From assembly GCA_965230635.1 (NCBI GenBank), contig CBDDLJ010000007.1, positions 1-52,712 on the forward strand: 52,712 nucleotides of DNA, in the 5' to 3' direction. Position numbers and translations under genes: made by a program. The notes under the pieces are model-generated. The model was not told where the DNA came from. It was given only the letters and a program-made list of their open reading frames with translations, and did no database searches. Source of the DNA: CBDDLJ01 sp965230635 (GTDB taxonomy: Bacteria > Pseudomonadota > Gammaproteobacteria > UBA1113). Below are positions 1 through 8,962 of this stretch, piece after piece; positions within the stretch are counted from its first letter, which is position 1; each line of letters opens with the position of its first letter.

Positions 1-607
1 TCTGCTGAGGTAATAGCAAACGATTGAGCAAAATAGTTTTTTGTCTGAGATCAATGATTTTCTGGCGAAGATTAATAATATCTATTTGTAGCGCTTCGAC
101 TTCTAGTTGCTCCAGTTGGTTTTTTGATTGTTGAACCAATGCACTGTAATTAGCCGCAATATTAAAGTTTAACTCAACTAAGAAGTCACTGACGGTTTTA
201 GGTGCTTTGTGTAGTTGAGTAGATGTTTGTAAATTCATTAAGCCATAGATAAGGTTCTCTGAAATGCTTATTACTTTCTTAGGGGATGCCCACATATACA
301 AAGGAGTCACATTGAATTGATGCATAGGAAACTCACTATTTAAACCAAAAAAACAGAAAAGCAATGTGTTTTCCTCGACTTTTATTTGTGCTCTTGCAAG
401 ATTCTGCTGCATTCTATTGCGAAATATTTTAGGAATTTCCTCTTGCTTTCTTAACCACTGGCATTGTTCAGGAGATGTCTGATCGAGATGAAACCAAATA
501 AAGCCAGGCTTTTTTGAATACTGATCAACTTTATCTTGGCTAATTATTTCACCGTTACCGTTACCATCAAAGTAGTAAATGAAATGTTGGTTCGTATTAT
601 TGGGCAT
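1..607 (-). CDS. CorA/ZntB-family divalent metal transporter, 3' part cut by the window edge
   Basis: Reading the minus strand from an ATG at 605-607, the frame stays open to base 1, giving about 202 residues of an unfinished protein. The N-terminal part contains GFIWFHLDQTSPEQCQWL (about residues 36-53). This resembles the 'W-hydrophobic-H-L-D...WL' start of the cytoplasmic domain of ZntB and CorA-like transporters. The later part is a long charged helix rich in Leu, Gln and Glu, as in the CorA stalk helices. The two membrane helices and the GMN motif would lie beyond base 1 and cannot be seen, so the family call rests on the N-terminal domain. The start overlaps the end of the upstream gene (stop at 597-599), which suggests translational coupling. 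The metal transported (Zn or Mg) is not determinable. Confidence 0.65.
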   Translation of the reverse strand, partial: MPNNTNQHFIYYFDGNGNGEIISQDKVDQYSKKPGFIWFHLDQTSPEQCQWLRKQEEIPKIFRNRMQQNLARAQIKVEENTLLFCFFGLNSEFPMHQFNVTPLYMWASPKKVISISENLIYGLMNLQTSTQLHKAPKTVSDFLVELNFNIAANYSALVQQSKNQLEQLEVEALQIDIINLRQKIIDLRQKTILLNRLLLPQQ

Positions 608-1145
608 TCGTATTATATTGCGATTTACTTGCATTAAATGCAGAGCCAAAAGATAATTGCCTACAATATGTCATGATAGACGTTATGCCGTCGTCAAAAG
701 ATTCACTGTCATTTTCTTGAGCATCAGCTTCACTAAGGGAATTAAACAGATTCGATGTAATCAAATCAGTGATTGGTACATAACATTCTAATACATATTG
801 TTGTCCCTGTTCCTGTCCTTCTCGCGTCATTAAGAGATGACAGATATTGTTTTTAGCGCCGTCGATTTCTATTTTTGAAGAACCGATAGCGGTTGTTGTT
901 TTTGCTGGACAGTTTGTTGCAACATTAGAAAATTCTTTCAAAGACAGTGTCTTCATCTTCTCACCAACGGCTTTATTATTCTTTTCTGCTGTATCGGTAT
1001 TATTCTTTGCTTCTTGTTGTGTGGGGGTATTGCTGGTCACAGGAACAGGTGTATAATTGAACCCAGAATCATCACAAAAAGCGAGTAATGGCCATAATAT
1101 TAAAGTGATTAATATACAACCAGAGCGAAGAGACATTTTATTCAT
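597..1145 (-). CDS. Hypothetical exported protein (182 aa)
   Basis: I do not recognise a family. The N-terminus is a plausible Sec signal peptide: basic start (MNKMSLRSG), a hydrophobic core of about 15 residues, then AFCDD. The Cys is not in a good lipobox context because Phe precedes it, so it may be a cleaved export signal rather than a lipoprotein signal. Residues 25-65 are low-complexity and rich in Thr, Asn and Lys. The rest is a small domain with four cysteines (about residues 79, 102, 121, 161) that could form disulfides in the periplasm. It lies just upstream of, and overlaps, the CorA/ZntB-like gene, so the two are probably co-transcribed. Confidence 0.55.
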   Translation of the reverse strand: MNKMSLRSGCILITLILWPLLAFCDDSGFNYTPVPVTSNTPTQQEAKNNTDTAEKNNKAVGEKMKTLSLKEFSNVATNCPAKTTTAIGSSKIEIDGAKNNICHLLMTREGQEQGQQYVLECYVPITDLITSNLFNSLSEADAQENDSESFDDGITSIMTYCRQLSFGSAFNASKSQYNTNAQ

Positions 1146-1172
1146 ATGTGTATACCACCAATAGTTGTCAAT

Positions 1173-1544
1173 TTATGCTTTTACTGCAACCACTTCATAG
1201 TTAATAAAGGCAACAACAATTGCAGTGACAATTTTTTCAACATAAAATGCACAGATTTTACGACATTCTGCAATGGTATAGGATAACGGTGTCGATATCA
1301 ATTGACCAATAAGACATTGTAAGTTTTCTTTTAATAAAACACTCATTGGCTCGTTTTGTTCTAGTTCTTCTTTAGCATAAGAAAAAGAAGGTTCCTCATT
1401 GTAAAAACCTGCCCACCAACCTTCTTGCCAGTAATGATAATCTTCACTGTCAATAAGGTAAGGGTTCGCATCGGCGTCAATATTGTCATTAGCCGATTCA
1501 TAGCCTTCTAGCCAAAACATCATTAATATCAGGGTTATTTGCAT
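1173..1544 (-). CDS. Hypothetical small exported or membrane protein (about 123 aa)
   Basis: An open frame ends at 1173. The longest version starts at a TTG at 1551-1553, but the first ATG in frame is at 1542-1544 and gives MQITLILMMFWLEGYESAND, a short hydrophobic start followed by an acidic, aromatic-rich middle (DSEDYHYWQEGWWAGFYNEE). No family recognised. There is no good ribosome binding site just before the ATG at 1544. An AGGAG with an ATG lies further upstream at 1588, in another frame, and opens a 17-codon ORF that ends on a TAA at 1535-1537, overlapping this start. Either the gene is translated by coupling to that leader, or one base is missing between 1545 and 1588 and the true start is 1588. 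Confidence 0.4.
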   Translation of the reverse strand: MQITLILMMFWLEGYESANDNIDADANPYLIDSEDYHYWQEGWWAGFYNEEPSFSYAKEELEQNEPMSVLLKENLQCLIGQLISTPLSYTIAECRKICAFYVEKIVTAIVVAFINYEVVAVKA

Positions 1545-1588
1545 GCAGTGCAATGCGCATATTGGAAAGTACAGTGGTTGGGTTGCAT
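1535..1588 (-). other. 17-codon leader ORF overlapping the start of the gene ending at 1173
   Basis: ATG at 1586-1588 is preceded on the minus strand by AGGAG at a 6-base spacing, the best ribosome binding site in this stretch. The reading frame is MQPNHCTFQYAHCTACK and stops at 1535-1537, a few bases inside the downstream gene whose ATG is at 1542-1544. It could be a coupling leader or the true N-terminus of the next gene separated from it by a one-base deletion. The sequence alone does not decide. Confidence 0.3.
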
Positions 1589-1780
1589 AAAATTCTCCTT
1601 GCTAATAAATTACTCATTCCATAAGTTAACTATTTTAGCTCTAAATCTCTGTCAGCTTGTTACTCACAGAGAGAGTATAGTTAGTTATCGTCATCTTTCA
1701 TGATAACATTAACAAAAAATGCAAATAATCTTACTTGCAGCATTTCACAGGAAGTGAATGAAATTTGCACTATGTTATCA

Positions 1781-1819
1781 ATATCCCCAAAACACATTGA
1801 AAATGTTGATTGGGGATAT
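1781..1819. terminator. Hairpin downstream of trxB, possible terminator
   Basis: ATATCCCC at 1781-1788 pairs with GGGGATAT at 1812-1819, and inner bases extend the stem to about 18 bp with a few mismatches around a short loop. It lies 55 bases after the trxB stop. A T-run follows on the plus strand (GATTTTT), not on the minus strand on which trxB is read. It is therefore a structured barrier or a terminator for plus-strand readthrough rather than a canonical trxB terminator. Confidence 0.4.
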
Positions 1820-1873
1820 GATTTTTAACGTTTACCGTTGTTTTTGCGGTATAGGTATCGTGCTAACAGGGTG

Positions 1874-2838
1874 TTAGCTCTGATGTGCTAATTCAGCTAA
1901 ATATTTTTCAGCATCCAATGCGGCCATACACCCACTACCAGCGGAAGTAACCGCTTGTCGATAAATCGGATCGCTTACATCACCTGCGGCGTAGACACCG
2001 GGGATACTGCAAGCAGTCGCACCGGCTGTGCTGTTGCCAACTACCAAGTAACCATCGTGCATGTCCAATTGATTTTCGAATAATTGTGTATTGGGGGTAT
2101 GACCAATCGCAATAAAGATTCCTTCAAGTGATTGTTCGCTTATCGTCCCTGTTTTAACATTTTTTGTTTTCATGCCAGTGACGACATTGCCATCACCTAG
2201 GACTTCATCCAACACACTATCCCATAAAATCTTAACATTGCCACTTTCTACCTTATCAAGTAATCGATTGATTAGAATTTTTTCTGCACGTAATTCATCA
2301 CGACGGTGGACTAAAGTTACTTGTTTAGCAATATTCGATAGATACAATGCTTCCTCTACTGCAGTGTTACCACCACCGATAACGGAAACATTTTTTTGCC
2401 GATAAAAGAACCCATCACAAGTTGCACAGGCGGAGACACCTTGGCCTTTATACTGCTCTTCTGAAGCCAAACCTAAATATTTTGCACTGGCACCTGTTGC
2501 AACAATTAACGCATCACAACTGTATTGTTGTTCAGCATCGCCAGTTAGGAGAAAGGGGCGTTGTTGCAGATCGGCTTTTAGAACATGATCATTGATAATG
2601 TCAGTGTCAAAACCGTTTGGCATGTTCTAACATACGCACCATTAAGTCAGGTCCTTGTAATCCTTCTGCATCACCAGGCCAGTTTTCAACATCTGTTGTT
2701 GTTGTTAATTGTCCTCCAGGTTCCAGACCATTGATTAATGTGGGTTGCAAATTAGCCACGAGCGGCATAAATTGCAGCGGTGTAGCCCGCAGGTCCTGAT
2801 CCGAGAATTATCAATTTTCTATGAATTCGCTTTGTCAC
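1874..2838 (-). pseudogene. trxB: Thioredoxin reductase, interrupted by two single-base insertions
   Basis: Thioredoxin reductase uses NADPH and FAD to reduce thioredoxin in the cytoplasm. The gene starts with GTG at 2836-2838, seven bases or so after AGGAG, and opens with the FAD-binding GSGPAGYTAAIYAAR. An extra G at about 2755-2757 (CGTGGC for CGTGC) shifts the frame. The next frame gives NLQPTLINGLEPGGQLTTTT and the ENWPGD motif, then an extra T in a TTTT run (2609-2612) shifts it again. The remaining 249 codons encode the redox motif CATC within SACATCDGFFY, the NADP-binding GGGNTAVEEAL, and the C-terminal GDVSDPIYRQAVTSAGSGCMAALDAEKYL. With both bases removed the product is about 320 aa, the family's normal length. 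Every segment is well conserved, so sequencing error or very recent damage is more likely than old decay. Its position divergent from ftsK is typical. Confidence 0.9.
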
Positions 2839-3018
2839 TTTTGCTCCTAGTATTGGCTTAACAAATATTGTCATTGTAGCCGTATTTTTCTTAAAAGAGA
2901 ATGATAAGCCAACTTTCCAGCTTACTTGTTAATATGACATAATCCGATCATTTTTTGAACATAAAGAGCTTGGCAGTAGTACGTGGCCAATTAATTGGTA
3001 ATCATATTGTTATAGAGC

Positions 3019-3047
3019 TTATCCTTACCAACAAAAAACGTTATAAT
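3019..3047 (+). promoter_or_regulatory. Possible ftsK promoter
   Basis: A perfect -10 hexamer TATAAT lies at 3042-3047, 39 bases before the ftsK ATG. The best -35 at 17-base spacing is a poor TTATCC (3019-3024), so the call rests on the -10 box and its position in the trxB/ftsK divergent spacer. Confidence 0.4.
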
Positions 3048-3085
3048 TGTTCACCTTAGATTGATTACTTATATTTGTTGGAAAT

Positions 3086-3724
3086 ATGTCAAAACAAGCA
3101 TCACGAAAAGAAAAAAGCACCGGCTTATTAAATAAGCATGTCAATTTGCGCTTAAAAGAAGGTGTATTTTTACTCAGCTTTGCCATAGCGGCTTTTCTGT
3201 TACTTTCGTTACTCAGTTACCACGAAACAGATTCAGGTTGGTCCAGTATCCATAATGCACGAAAAATAGTCAATGCCGGTGGAAAAGTTGGGGCTTGGCT
3301 GTCTGACTTTTTACTGTACATGTTTGGTTATATTGCTTATTTTTTTCCATTGATGATTGTGTATGCTACTTGGTTTTTCTTTCGTGAATCCAGAGAGCAG
3401 ACGGAAATAGATTATTATTTATTAGGCATAAAAATAGTTGGTTTTTTGTTAATTGTTGTCGGGGGCACGGGTCTAGCAAGTTTATACTTGGTTGCTTTTC
3501 ATTACGGTATTCCATTTGAAGCTGGTGGTATTGTAGGTAATTTAATTAGTACGTTGTTAACACAACAATTTAACCGTATAGGCTCCAGTGTTTTTTTATT
3601 CGCAACTTTACTAGCTGGAATAACATGGTTTACCGGCATATCATGGATGAAACTCAGCAAATACAGTAGTGAAAAATCATTACGGTTATTGCAGTATATT
3701 TTTATTTTGCAGCCGAAAAAATGA
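3086..3724 (+). CDS. ftsK: FtsK DNA translocase, N-terminal membrane domain (split gene, part 1)
   Basis: FtsK anchors at the division septum through its N-terminal membrane domain and pumps DNA with its C-terminal motor during chromosome segregation. This 212-codon ORF carries the membrane part: a basic start, then four hydrophobic segments (about residues 26-48, 76-98, 112-134, 163-187), with the TGISW-type end typical of the family. It ends at a TGA (3722-3724) that overlaps the ATG of the motor ORF as ATGA. One A is missing from an A-run at 3716-3721; seven As instead of six would fuse both parts into one 789-aa protein, normal for the family. The break is thus a one-base deletion or a true split gene with coupled translation. 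Confidence 0.88.
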   Translation: MSKQASRKEKSTGLLNKHVNLRLKEGVFLLSFAIAAFLLLSLLSYHETDSGWSSIHNARKIVNAGGKVGAWLSDFLLYMFGYIAYFFPLMIVYATWFFFRESREQTEIDYYLLGIKIVGFLLIVVGGTGLASLYLVAFHYGIPFEAGGIVGNLISTLLTQQFNRIGSSVFLFATLLAGITWFTGISWMKLSKYSSEKSLRLLQYIFILQPKK

Positions 3725-5454
3725 TGGATATAAGAAAAGGTTCTCAAATGATTAGTCTGGTTGTTAAAGCCATCATGCCTAAACGGCAAACAATCGTTGA
3801 TGTTATACCGAGAGACATTCAAGCTAGAAAAATATCCAGGCGGCAATTAGAAAAAGACAAGCAAGAACAACAGAGTTGCGATTTCTTCCCAACAGTATCA
3901 CCAGCTTTGCCGGCAGTGGCTGAGATGCCAAAAACACAACAAAAAATTAAACATAAATCAGTCAGAAAAGGATTGCCATCGATAACATTATTAGATCCCT
4001 CCCTGCAAATGGAAAATCCCACTGTGAATAAAGCTGAATTAGAAGCCAGATCGTTGATTGTTGAGCAAAAATTAGCTGATTTTGGTATAAAAGTGAATGT
4101 GGTAGCGGTGTATCCAGGCCCAGTGATTACCCGTTACGAATTAGATTTGGCTGCCGGTATTAAAGCCAGCCGTTTAACCGGGTTAGCCAAAGATTTAGCC
4201 CGTTCTTTATCTATGGTCAGCGTGCGCATTGTTGAAATTATTCCAGGCAAATCAGTGGTAGGTTTGGAGTTACCAAATGAGAAACGTTTATTAGTCAGCT
4301 TACGTGAAATTATTGAATCAAAGCGTTATCGAGAAATGCAAACGCCATTGGCACTAGCATTAGGTAAAGATATCTCAGGATTCTCGGTGGTTGTTGATTT
4401 AGCCAAGATGCCACATTTATTAGTTGCTGGAACGACAGGTTCAGGAAAGTCAGTCGGCATTAATGCCATGCTGTTAAGCTTGCTTTATAAAGCGACACCA
4501 GAGCAAGTTCGATTGATTTTAGTTGATCCCAAAATGTTGGAGTTATCTGTTTATGATGGCATTCCACATTTGTTAGCACCGGTTTTAACGGATATGAAAG
4601 AAGCGTCTAATGCATTGCGCTGGTGTGTTGCTGAAATGGAGCGACGTTACCGTTTGATGGCGTCATTGGGTGTTAGAAATTTACAGGGTTATAATGAAAA
4701 AGTTGAACAGGCTCAGAAAGAAGGTAGACCACTTGAAAACCCGTTTATTGCAGAGACAGAAGAAAAACAGTATTTAGACACTTTTCCTTATATTGTCGTT
4801 ATTATTGATGAATTTGCCGATATGATGATGGTAGTAGGTAAAAAGGTTGAACAATTAATTGCACGCATAGCGCAAAAAGCAAGAGCCGCCGGGATCCATT
4901 TGGTGCTGGCGACACAACGACCGTCAGTTGATGTGATTACCGGTTTAATAAAAGCCAATATTCCTACTCGAATCGCATTTCAAGTGTCATCTCGCATCGA
5001 TTCTCGAACAATTATTGACCAACAAGGGGCGGAGCAAATGTTAGGGCATGGCGATATGTTATACTTGGCACCAGGTGGCGGTGTGCCGGTTCGAGTACAT
5101 GGTGCTTTTGTTGCCGATCATGAAGTACATAACGTGGTTGCTGATCTCAAGGCAATGAGCGAACCGGAATATGTGATAGGTCGATTTGACGAAGAAACAG
5201 AAACAGATATACCTATCCCAGGTTTTGAAAGCAGCAACGAGCAGACTGGAGAGCAAGATGCTTTGTATGACGAAGCGGTCGCCTTTGTTCTAAAAACGCG
5301 TAGAGCAAGCATATCAAGTGTACAAAGACGGTTTAAAATTGGCTATAATAGAGCAGCGCGAATTATTGAAGAGATGGAAAATGCAGGCGTCGTGAGCCCG
5401 ATGGAAGGCAATGGTAGTCGGGAAGTGTTAGCCCAAGCATTACCTGAAGCTTAG
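3721..5454 (+). CDS. ftsK: FtsK DNA translocase, linker and motor (split gene, part 2)
   Basis: The 577-codon motor half of FtsK. After a short basic and Gln-rich linker (about residues 1-95) comes the alpha domain, then the RecA-like beta domain with Walker A GTTGSGKS (about residues 239-246), Walker B IVVIIDEFADMM (about 358-369) and ATQRPSVDVITG. The C-terminal gamma winged helix that reads KOPS sites is present, with RRASISSVQRRFKIGYNRAA (about 526-545). All core motor residues are intact. Its ATG overlaps the TGA of part 1, and 26 bases after its stop the lolA gene begins, in the usual ftsK-lolA-rarA-serS order. Confidence 0.9.
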   Translation: MMDIRKGSQMISLVVKAIMPKRQTIVDVIPRDIQARKISRRQLEKDKQEQQSCDFFPTVSPALPAVAEMPKTQQKIKHKSVRKGLPSITLLDPSLQMENPTVNKAELEARSLIVEQKLADFGIKVNVVAVYPGPVITRYELDLAAGIKASRLTGLAKDLARSLSMVSVRIVEIIPGKSVVGLELPNEKRLLVSLREIIESKRYREMQTPLALALGKDISGFSVVVDLAKMPHLLVAGTTGSGKSVGINAMLLSLLYKATPEQVRLILVDPKMLELSVYDGIPHLLAPVLTDMKEASNALRWCVAEMERRYRLMASLGVRNLQGYNEKVEQAQKEGRPLENPFIAETEEKQYLDTFPYIVVIIDEFADMMMVVGKKVEQLIARIAQKARAAGIHLVLATQRPSVDVITGLIKANIPTRIAFQVSSRIDSRTIIDQQGAEQMLGHGDMLYLAPGGGVPVRVHGAFVADHEVHNVVADLKAMSEPEYVIGRFDEETETDIPIPGFESSNEQTGEQDALYDEAVAFVLKTRRASISSVQRRFKIGYNRAARIIEEMENAGVVSPMEGNGSREVLAQALPEA

Positions 5455-5480
5455 CTTAAGAAAGCAGGTAATTAGCAAAT

Positions 5481-6110
5481 ATGAAAAAAAAATGGTTAAT
5501 TTTATTGGTATGTTTATTGCCATTTGGGCAGTTGTATGCAAGCACGGCTGAGGCGCGATTAGCTGATGTGTTAACCCATTTTTCAAATATGACAGCTAAT
5601 TTTAATCAAGTCATTAAAGATGATGACGCCAATGTTTTGCAAGAAAGCAGTGGTAGTATGGCAATGCAGCGGCCAGGTAAGTTTCGTTGGGATACTCATC
5701 AACCGAATAGGCAATTAATCATTGCTGTTAATGATAAACTGTGGATTTACGATATTGATTTAGAGCAAATTACAACACAAAATATGCCAGAGCAGAGCGG
5801 TAGTGCGCCTGTAGTATTGCTTAGTGACTCTGTTGAGAAGATAAAGCAGTTTTATTCAATTAGCAGTGAACCTGACAGGAAAAAAGGTGTCTGGTTTACT
5901 TTGAAGCCTAAAAAAGAAAATGATCATTTTATTTGGGTAAAATTATATGTTGTTGATAATCGATTAGAAATAATGCAATTTAAAGATAATAATGAACAGC
6001 TAACTCGTATTCGATTTTCTGCTATTATATTAGATAAACCATTAAAACAGCCATTATTTGAAATGCAAATACCTAAGGGTGTGGATTTTATTGATAATTA
6101 TCGAGCTTAA
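5481..6110 (+). CDS. lolA: Outer-membrane lipoprotein carrier LolA
   Basis: LolA is the periplasmic chaperone that takes lipoproteins from the LolCDE transporter and hands them to LolB at the outer membrane. The 209-aa product has a clear signal peptide (MKKKWLILLVCLLPFGQLYA), then the LolA fold start 'ANFNQVIKD', the PGKFRWDTHQPNRQLII strand pair and the conserved DKLWIYDIDLEQIT. Length is normal for the family. It lies 26 bases downstream of ftsK and 6 bases upstream of rarA, so it is within one operon. Confidence 0.92.
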   Translation: MKKKWLILLVCLLPFGQLYASTAEARLADVLTHFSNMTANFNQVIKDDDANVLQESSGSMAMQRPGKFRWDTHQPNRQLIIAVNDKLWIYDIDLEQITTQNMPEQSGSAPVVLLSDSVEKIKQFYSISSEPDRKKGVWFTLKPKKENDHFIWVKLYVVDNRLEIMQFKDNNEQLTRIRFSAIILDKPLKQPLFEMQIPKGVDFIDNYRA

Positions 6111-6116
6111 GGGCTA

Positions 6117-7439
6117 GTGCTTAAAGTGAATAGCGAAAAGACTCAACAATGGTCACCTCTGGCAGCACGCATTAGGCCTAGCTGTTTAACCGATATTTTT
6201 GGGCAAGAACATTTGTTAGCACCAGGAAAACCACTGCATGCGTTAATCATTTCTCAAAAAATTTACTCAATGATTTTATGGGGACCACCTGGTACAGGAA
6301 AAACAACAATTGCAGAAGTTATAGCAGCTAATGCTAATGCCGCAGTAGAAAAAATTTCAGCGGTGTTAGCAGGAGTTAAAGATTTGCGTGCTATTGTTGA
6401 GCGTGCGCAAAAACGACTAGCAGAAAGTCAACAATTGACGGTATTATTTGTTGATGAAATACATCGATTTAACAAGTCACAGCAAGATGCATTTTTACCT
6501 CATGTAGAAGAAGGCACTTTAACATTAATTGGTGCCACTACGGAGAATCCTTCCTTTGCATTGAATAATGCCTTGTTATCACGTACTAGAGTTTTTATAT
6601 TTAAATCTTTAACAGAAGATGCTTTGGCGGCAGTAATAAAACGAGCTATGAAGCACGCTTTTTCTCAACCTATTGATTTTCCAGAGGAATTATTAAAGAA
6701 ACTCGTGCAATTTGCTGATGGTGATGCAAGACAAGTGTTAAATTTATTGGATATGCTGATTGATTTATCTCCATCAATCGATGGTAAGATAACGATTACA
6801 GAAGAAAACGTACAATTAGCGCTGAGTCATTCCTTGCGGCGATTTGACCATGGCGGCGATATATTCTACGATCAAATATCAGCATTGCACAAAGCCGTAA
6901 GAGGCTCTGATCCTGATGCAGCATTGTACTGGCTATGTCGTATGCTAGAAGGAGGTTGTGATCCTTTATATATTGCACGTCGAAGTATTCGTATGGCCAG
7001 TGAAGATATTGGCAATGCCGATCCACGCGCATTGACATTGGCTTTGTCGGCCTGGGAGGTATTGGAGCGTCTCGGTAGTCCTGAAGGTGAGTTAGCATTA
7101 GCGCAAGCAATAATTTATTTGGCTTGTTGTGCTAAGAGCAATGCCAGTTATATCGCTTTTAAGCAAGCAATGGTATCAGCAAAAAAACATGGATCGCTAG
7201 AAGTGCCGATACATTTGCGTAATGCACCAACTAAGTTGATGCAAGACATGGGTTATGGAAAAGAATATCGTTATGCTCACGATGAAACAAATGCATATGC
7301 GGCAGGTGAAAATTATTTTCCAGAAGGAATGGCGAAAGAAACATATTACTCTCCGGTTGAACGGGGTTTAGAGATTAAAATCATGGAAAAGCTGGCGAAA
7401 CTACGTCAACTTGATATTAATGCACAAGAGGTTAAATAA
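6117..7439 (+). CDS. rarA: Replication-associated recombination ATPase RarA (MgsA)
   Basis: RarA is a clamp-loader-like AAA+ ATPase acting at stalled replication forks with SSB and RecA. The 440-aa protein shows Walker A GPPGTGKTT (about residues 58-66), Walker B LFVDEIHRFNKSQQDAFLPHVE (positions about 110-131), sensor-1 GATTENPSF, then the RarA-specific C-terminal oligomerisation domain with SEDIGNADPRAL and the terminal YAHDE...YFPEGM motif. It starts with GTG at 6117 only a few bases after the lolA stop, preceded by a weak AAGGG. A two-base gap separates it from serS. Confidence 0.93.
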   Translation: MLKVNSEKTQQWSPLAARIRPSCLTDIFGQEHLLAPGKPLHALIISQKIYSMILWGPPGTGKTTIAEVIAANANAAVEKISAVLAGVKDLRAIVERAQKRLAESQQLTVLFVDEIHRFNKSQQDAFLPHVEEGTLTLIGATTENPSFALNNALLSRTRVFIFKSLTEDALAAVIKRAMKHAFSQPIDFPEELLKKLVQFADGDARQVLNLLDMLIDLSPSIDGKITITEENVQLALSHSLRRFDHGGDIFYDQISALHKAVRGSDPDAALYWLCRMLEGGCDPLYIARRSIRMASEDIGNADPRALTLALSAWEVLERLGSPEGELALAQAIIYLACCAKSNASYIAFKQAMVSAKKHGSLEVPIHLRNAPTKLMQDMGYGKEYRYAHDETNAYAAGENYFPEGMAKETYYSPVERGLEIKIMEKLAKLRQLDINAQEVK

Positions 7440-7441
7440 TT

Positions 7442-8722
7442 ATGTTAGATCCCAAGTTAATACGACATAACTTAGCGGATGTTGAAAAGAAAATTGCTTT
7501 GCGCGGTGGCAGTATTAATGTGACTCAATTAGAAGCATTAGAAAAACAACGTAAAGTACTACAAACAAGCATGGAAAACTTACAGAATAAACGTAATTTA
7601 AGTGCAAAATCTATCGGAGCAGCAAAAGCAGCGGGTGAAGACATTAGTGTTTTGCTGAAAAAAGTGGAATCATTGAAATCAGAGTTAGATCAGGTTGAAC
7701 AACAGTATCATAACGTTGAGCATGAACTACAGCAACTATTGGCGATGATACCGAATATTCCTCACGATTCGGTGCCAGTGGGTAAAACAGAAGAGGACAA
7801 TGTTGAGGTAAGACGTTGGGGAGAATTGCCAACATACTCTTTTCCTATCAAAGATCATGTGGATTTAGCCGAAGCACAAGATTGGATGAGTTTTTCTAAA
7901 GCGGCTTTGTTAACAGGCAGTCGATTTGTTGTAATGCAAGGACCATGTGCACGTTTACATCGGGCATTAATTCAATTTATGCTTGATATTCAAATACAGG
8001 AGCATGGTTACCAAGAAGTTTATGTGCCCTATATTGTTAATAGTGATGCATTGTTTGCTACTGGACAATTGCCTAAGTTTGCAGAAGATCAATTTGTATT
8101 AGAAGGTGAGCATACTTTTTATCTGATTCCAACAGCAGAAGTGCCATTAACTAACTTAGTGCAACAAGAAATTTTAGAGCCAGCGCAATTACCTCGTAAG
8201 TGGGTTGCGCATACTCCTTGTTTTAGACGGGAGGCGGGTTCTTATGGGAAAGATACACGCGGTATGATTCGTCAACATCAATTTGAAAAAGTTGAGTTGG
8301 TCTGGATAGTCAAACCAGAAGAGTCGTATGCTGTATTAGAAGAATTAACAGCAAATGCAGAAACCATTTTGCAGCGTTTAGAATTACCTTATCGGGTCAT
8401 GGCCTTATGTACGGCTGATTTAGGTTTCAGTGCAGCAAAAACCTACGATTTAGAAGTTTGGCTTCCTAGTCAACAATGTTATAGAGAAATTTCATCTTGT
8501 AGTAATATGGAAGCATTTCAAGCACGTCGTTTACATGCACGTTGGCGTGATCCAGCCAGTAAAAAACCGCAACTTGTGCATACATTGAATGGCTCAGGCT
8601 TAGCCGTCGGACGTTGTTTGGTGGCAATATTAGAGAATTATCAAACGGAAGCGGGTGATGTTATAATTCCAGCAGCGTTACAACCCTATGTTGGAGGAAA
8701 ATCGCGATTATCTGAAATTTAA
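7442..8722 (+). CDS. serS: Seryl-tRNA synthetase
   Basis: Class II aminoacyl-tRNA synthetase that charges tRNA-Ser and tRNA-Sec. The 426-aa product starts MLDPKLIRHN, has the N-terminal antiparallel coiled-coil arm that reads the long variable arm (about residues 25-105), motif 2 with FRREAGSYGKDTRG (about 262-275) and motif 3 with NGSGLAVGRCLVA near residue 380. Length matches the family. It closes the ftsK-lolA-rarA-serS operon. A tRNA-Ser gene follows about 130 bases downstream. Confidence 0.95.
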   Translation: MLDPKLIRHNLADVEKKIALRGGSINVTQLEALEKQRKVLQTSMENLQNKRNLSAKSIGAAKAAGEDISVLLKKVESLKSELDQVEQQYHNVEHELQQLLAMIPNIPHDSVPVGKTEEDNVEVRRWGELPTYSFPIKDHVDLAEAQDWMSFSKAALLTGSRFVVMQGPCARLHRALIQFMLDIQIQEHGYQEVYVPYIVNSDALFATGQLPKFAEDQFVLEGEHTFYLIPTAEVPLTNLVQQEILEPAQLPRKWVAHTPCFRREAGSYGKDTRGMIRQHQFEKVELVWIVKPEESYAVLEELTANAETILQRLELPYRVMALCTADLGFSAAKTYDLEVWLPSQQCYREISSCSNMEAFQARRLHARWRDPASKKPQLVHTLNGSGLAVGRCLVAILENYQTEAGDVIIPAALQPYVGGKSRLSEI

Positions 8723-8806
8723 ACATAATATAAAAATTCATTAATTTATACATCAACTTGTTTGATAAAATAAAGAACAATTTTTAACTATTTCAACAAG
8801 ATAGGA

Positions 8807-8835
8807 TTGCGACTATTCATTATTTCAGATAGTCT
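8807..8835 (+). promoter_or_regulatory. Possible tRNA-Ser promoter
   Basis: TTGCGA (8807-8812), a 17-base spacer and TAGTCT (8830-8835) end 15 bases before tRNA-Ser. The -35 box is fair and the -10 weak; position is the main support. Confidence 0.35.
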
Positions 8836-8850
8836 TACCTGCTGTTGTAC

Positions 8851-8941
8851 GGAGAGATGGCTGAGTGGTTTAAGGCGGCGGTCTTGAAAACCGTTGAGGG
8901 GTTCTCCCCCTCCCTGGGTTCGAATCCCAGTCTCTCCGCCA
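8851..8941 (+). tRNA. tRNA-Ser (anticodon UGA), CCA encoded
   Basis: The acceptor stem GGAGAGA (8851-8857) pairs with TCTCTCC (8931-8937), followed by the discriminator G and an encoded CCA (8939-8941). The anticodon loop TTGAAAA gives UGA, reading UCN serine codons. A long variable arm (GAGGGG...CCCCCTC) and GGTTCGAATCC T-loop are present, as expected for a class II tRNA-Ser. Confidence 0.97.
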
Positions 8942-8962
8942 ACTAAAACTAGGAGCGCTGTA

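Noticed and set aside
8894..8962. N-terminal extension of the response regulator through the tRNA-Ser gene
   Set aside because: The extra residues are encoded by the tRNA itself; the TTG at 8963 with AGGAG gives the conserved start.
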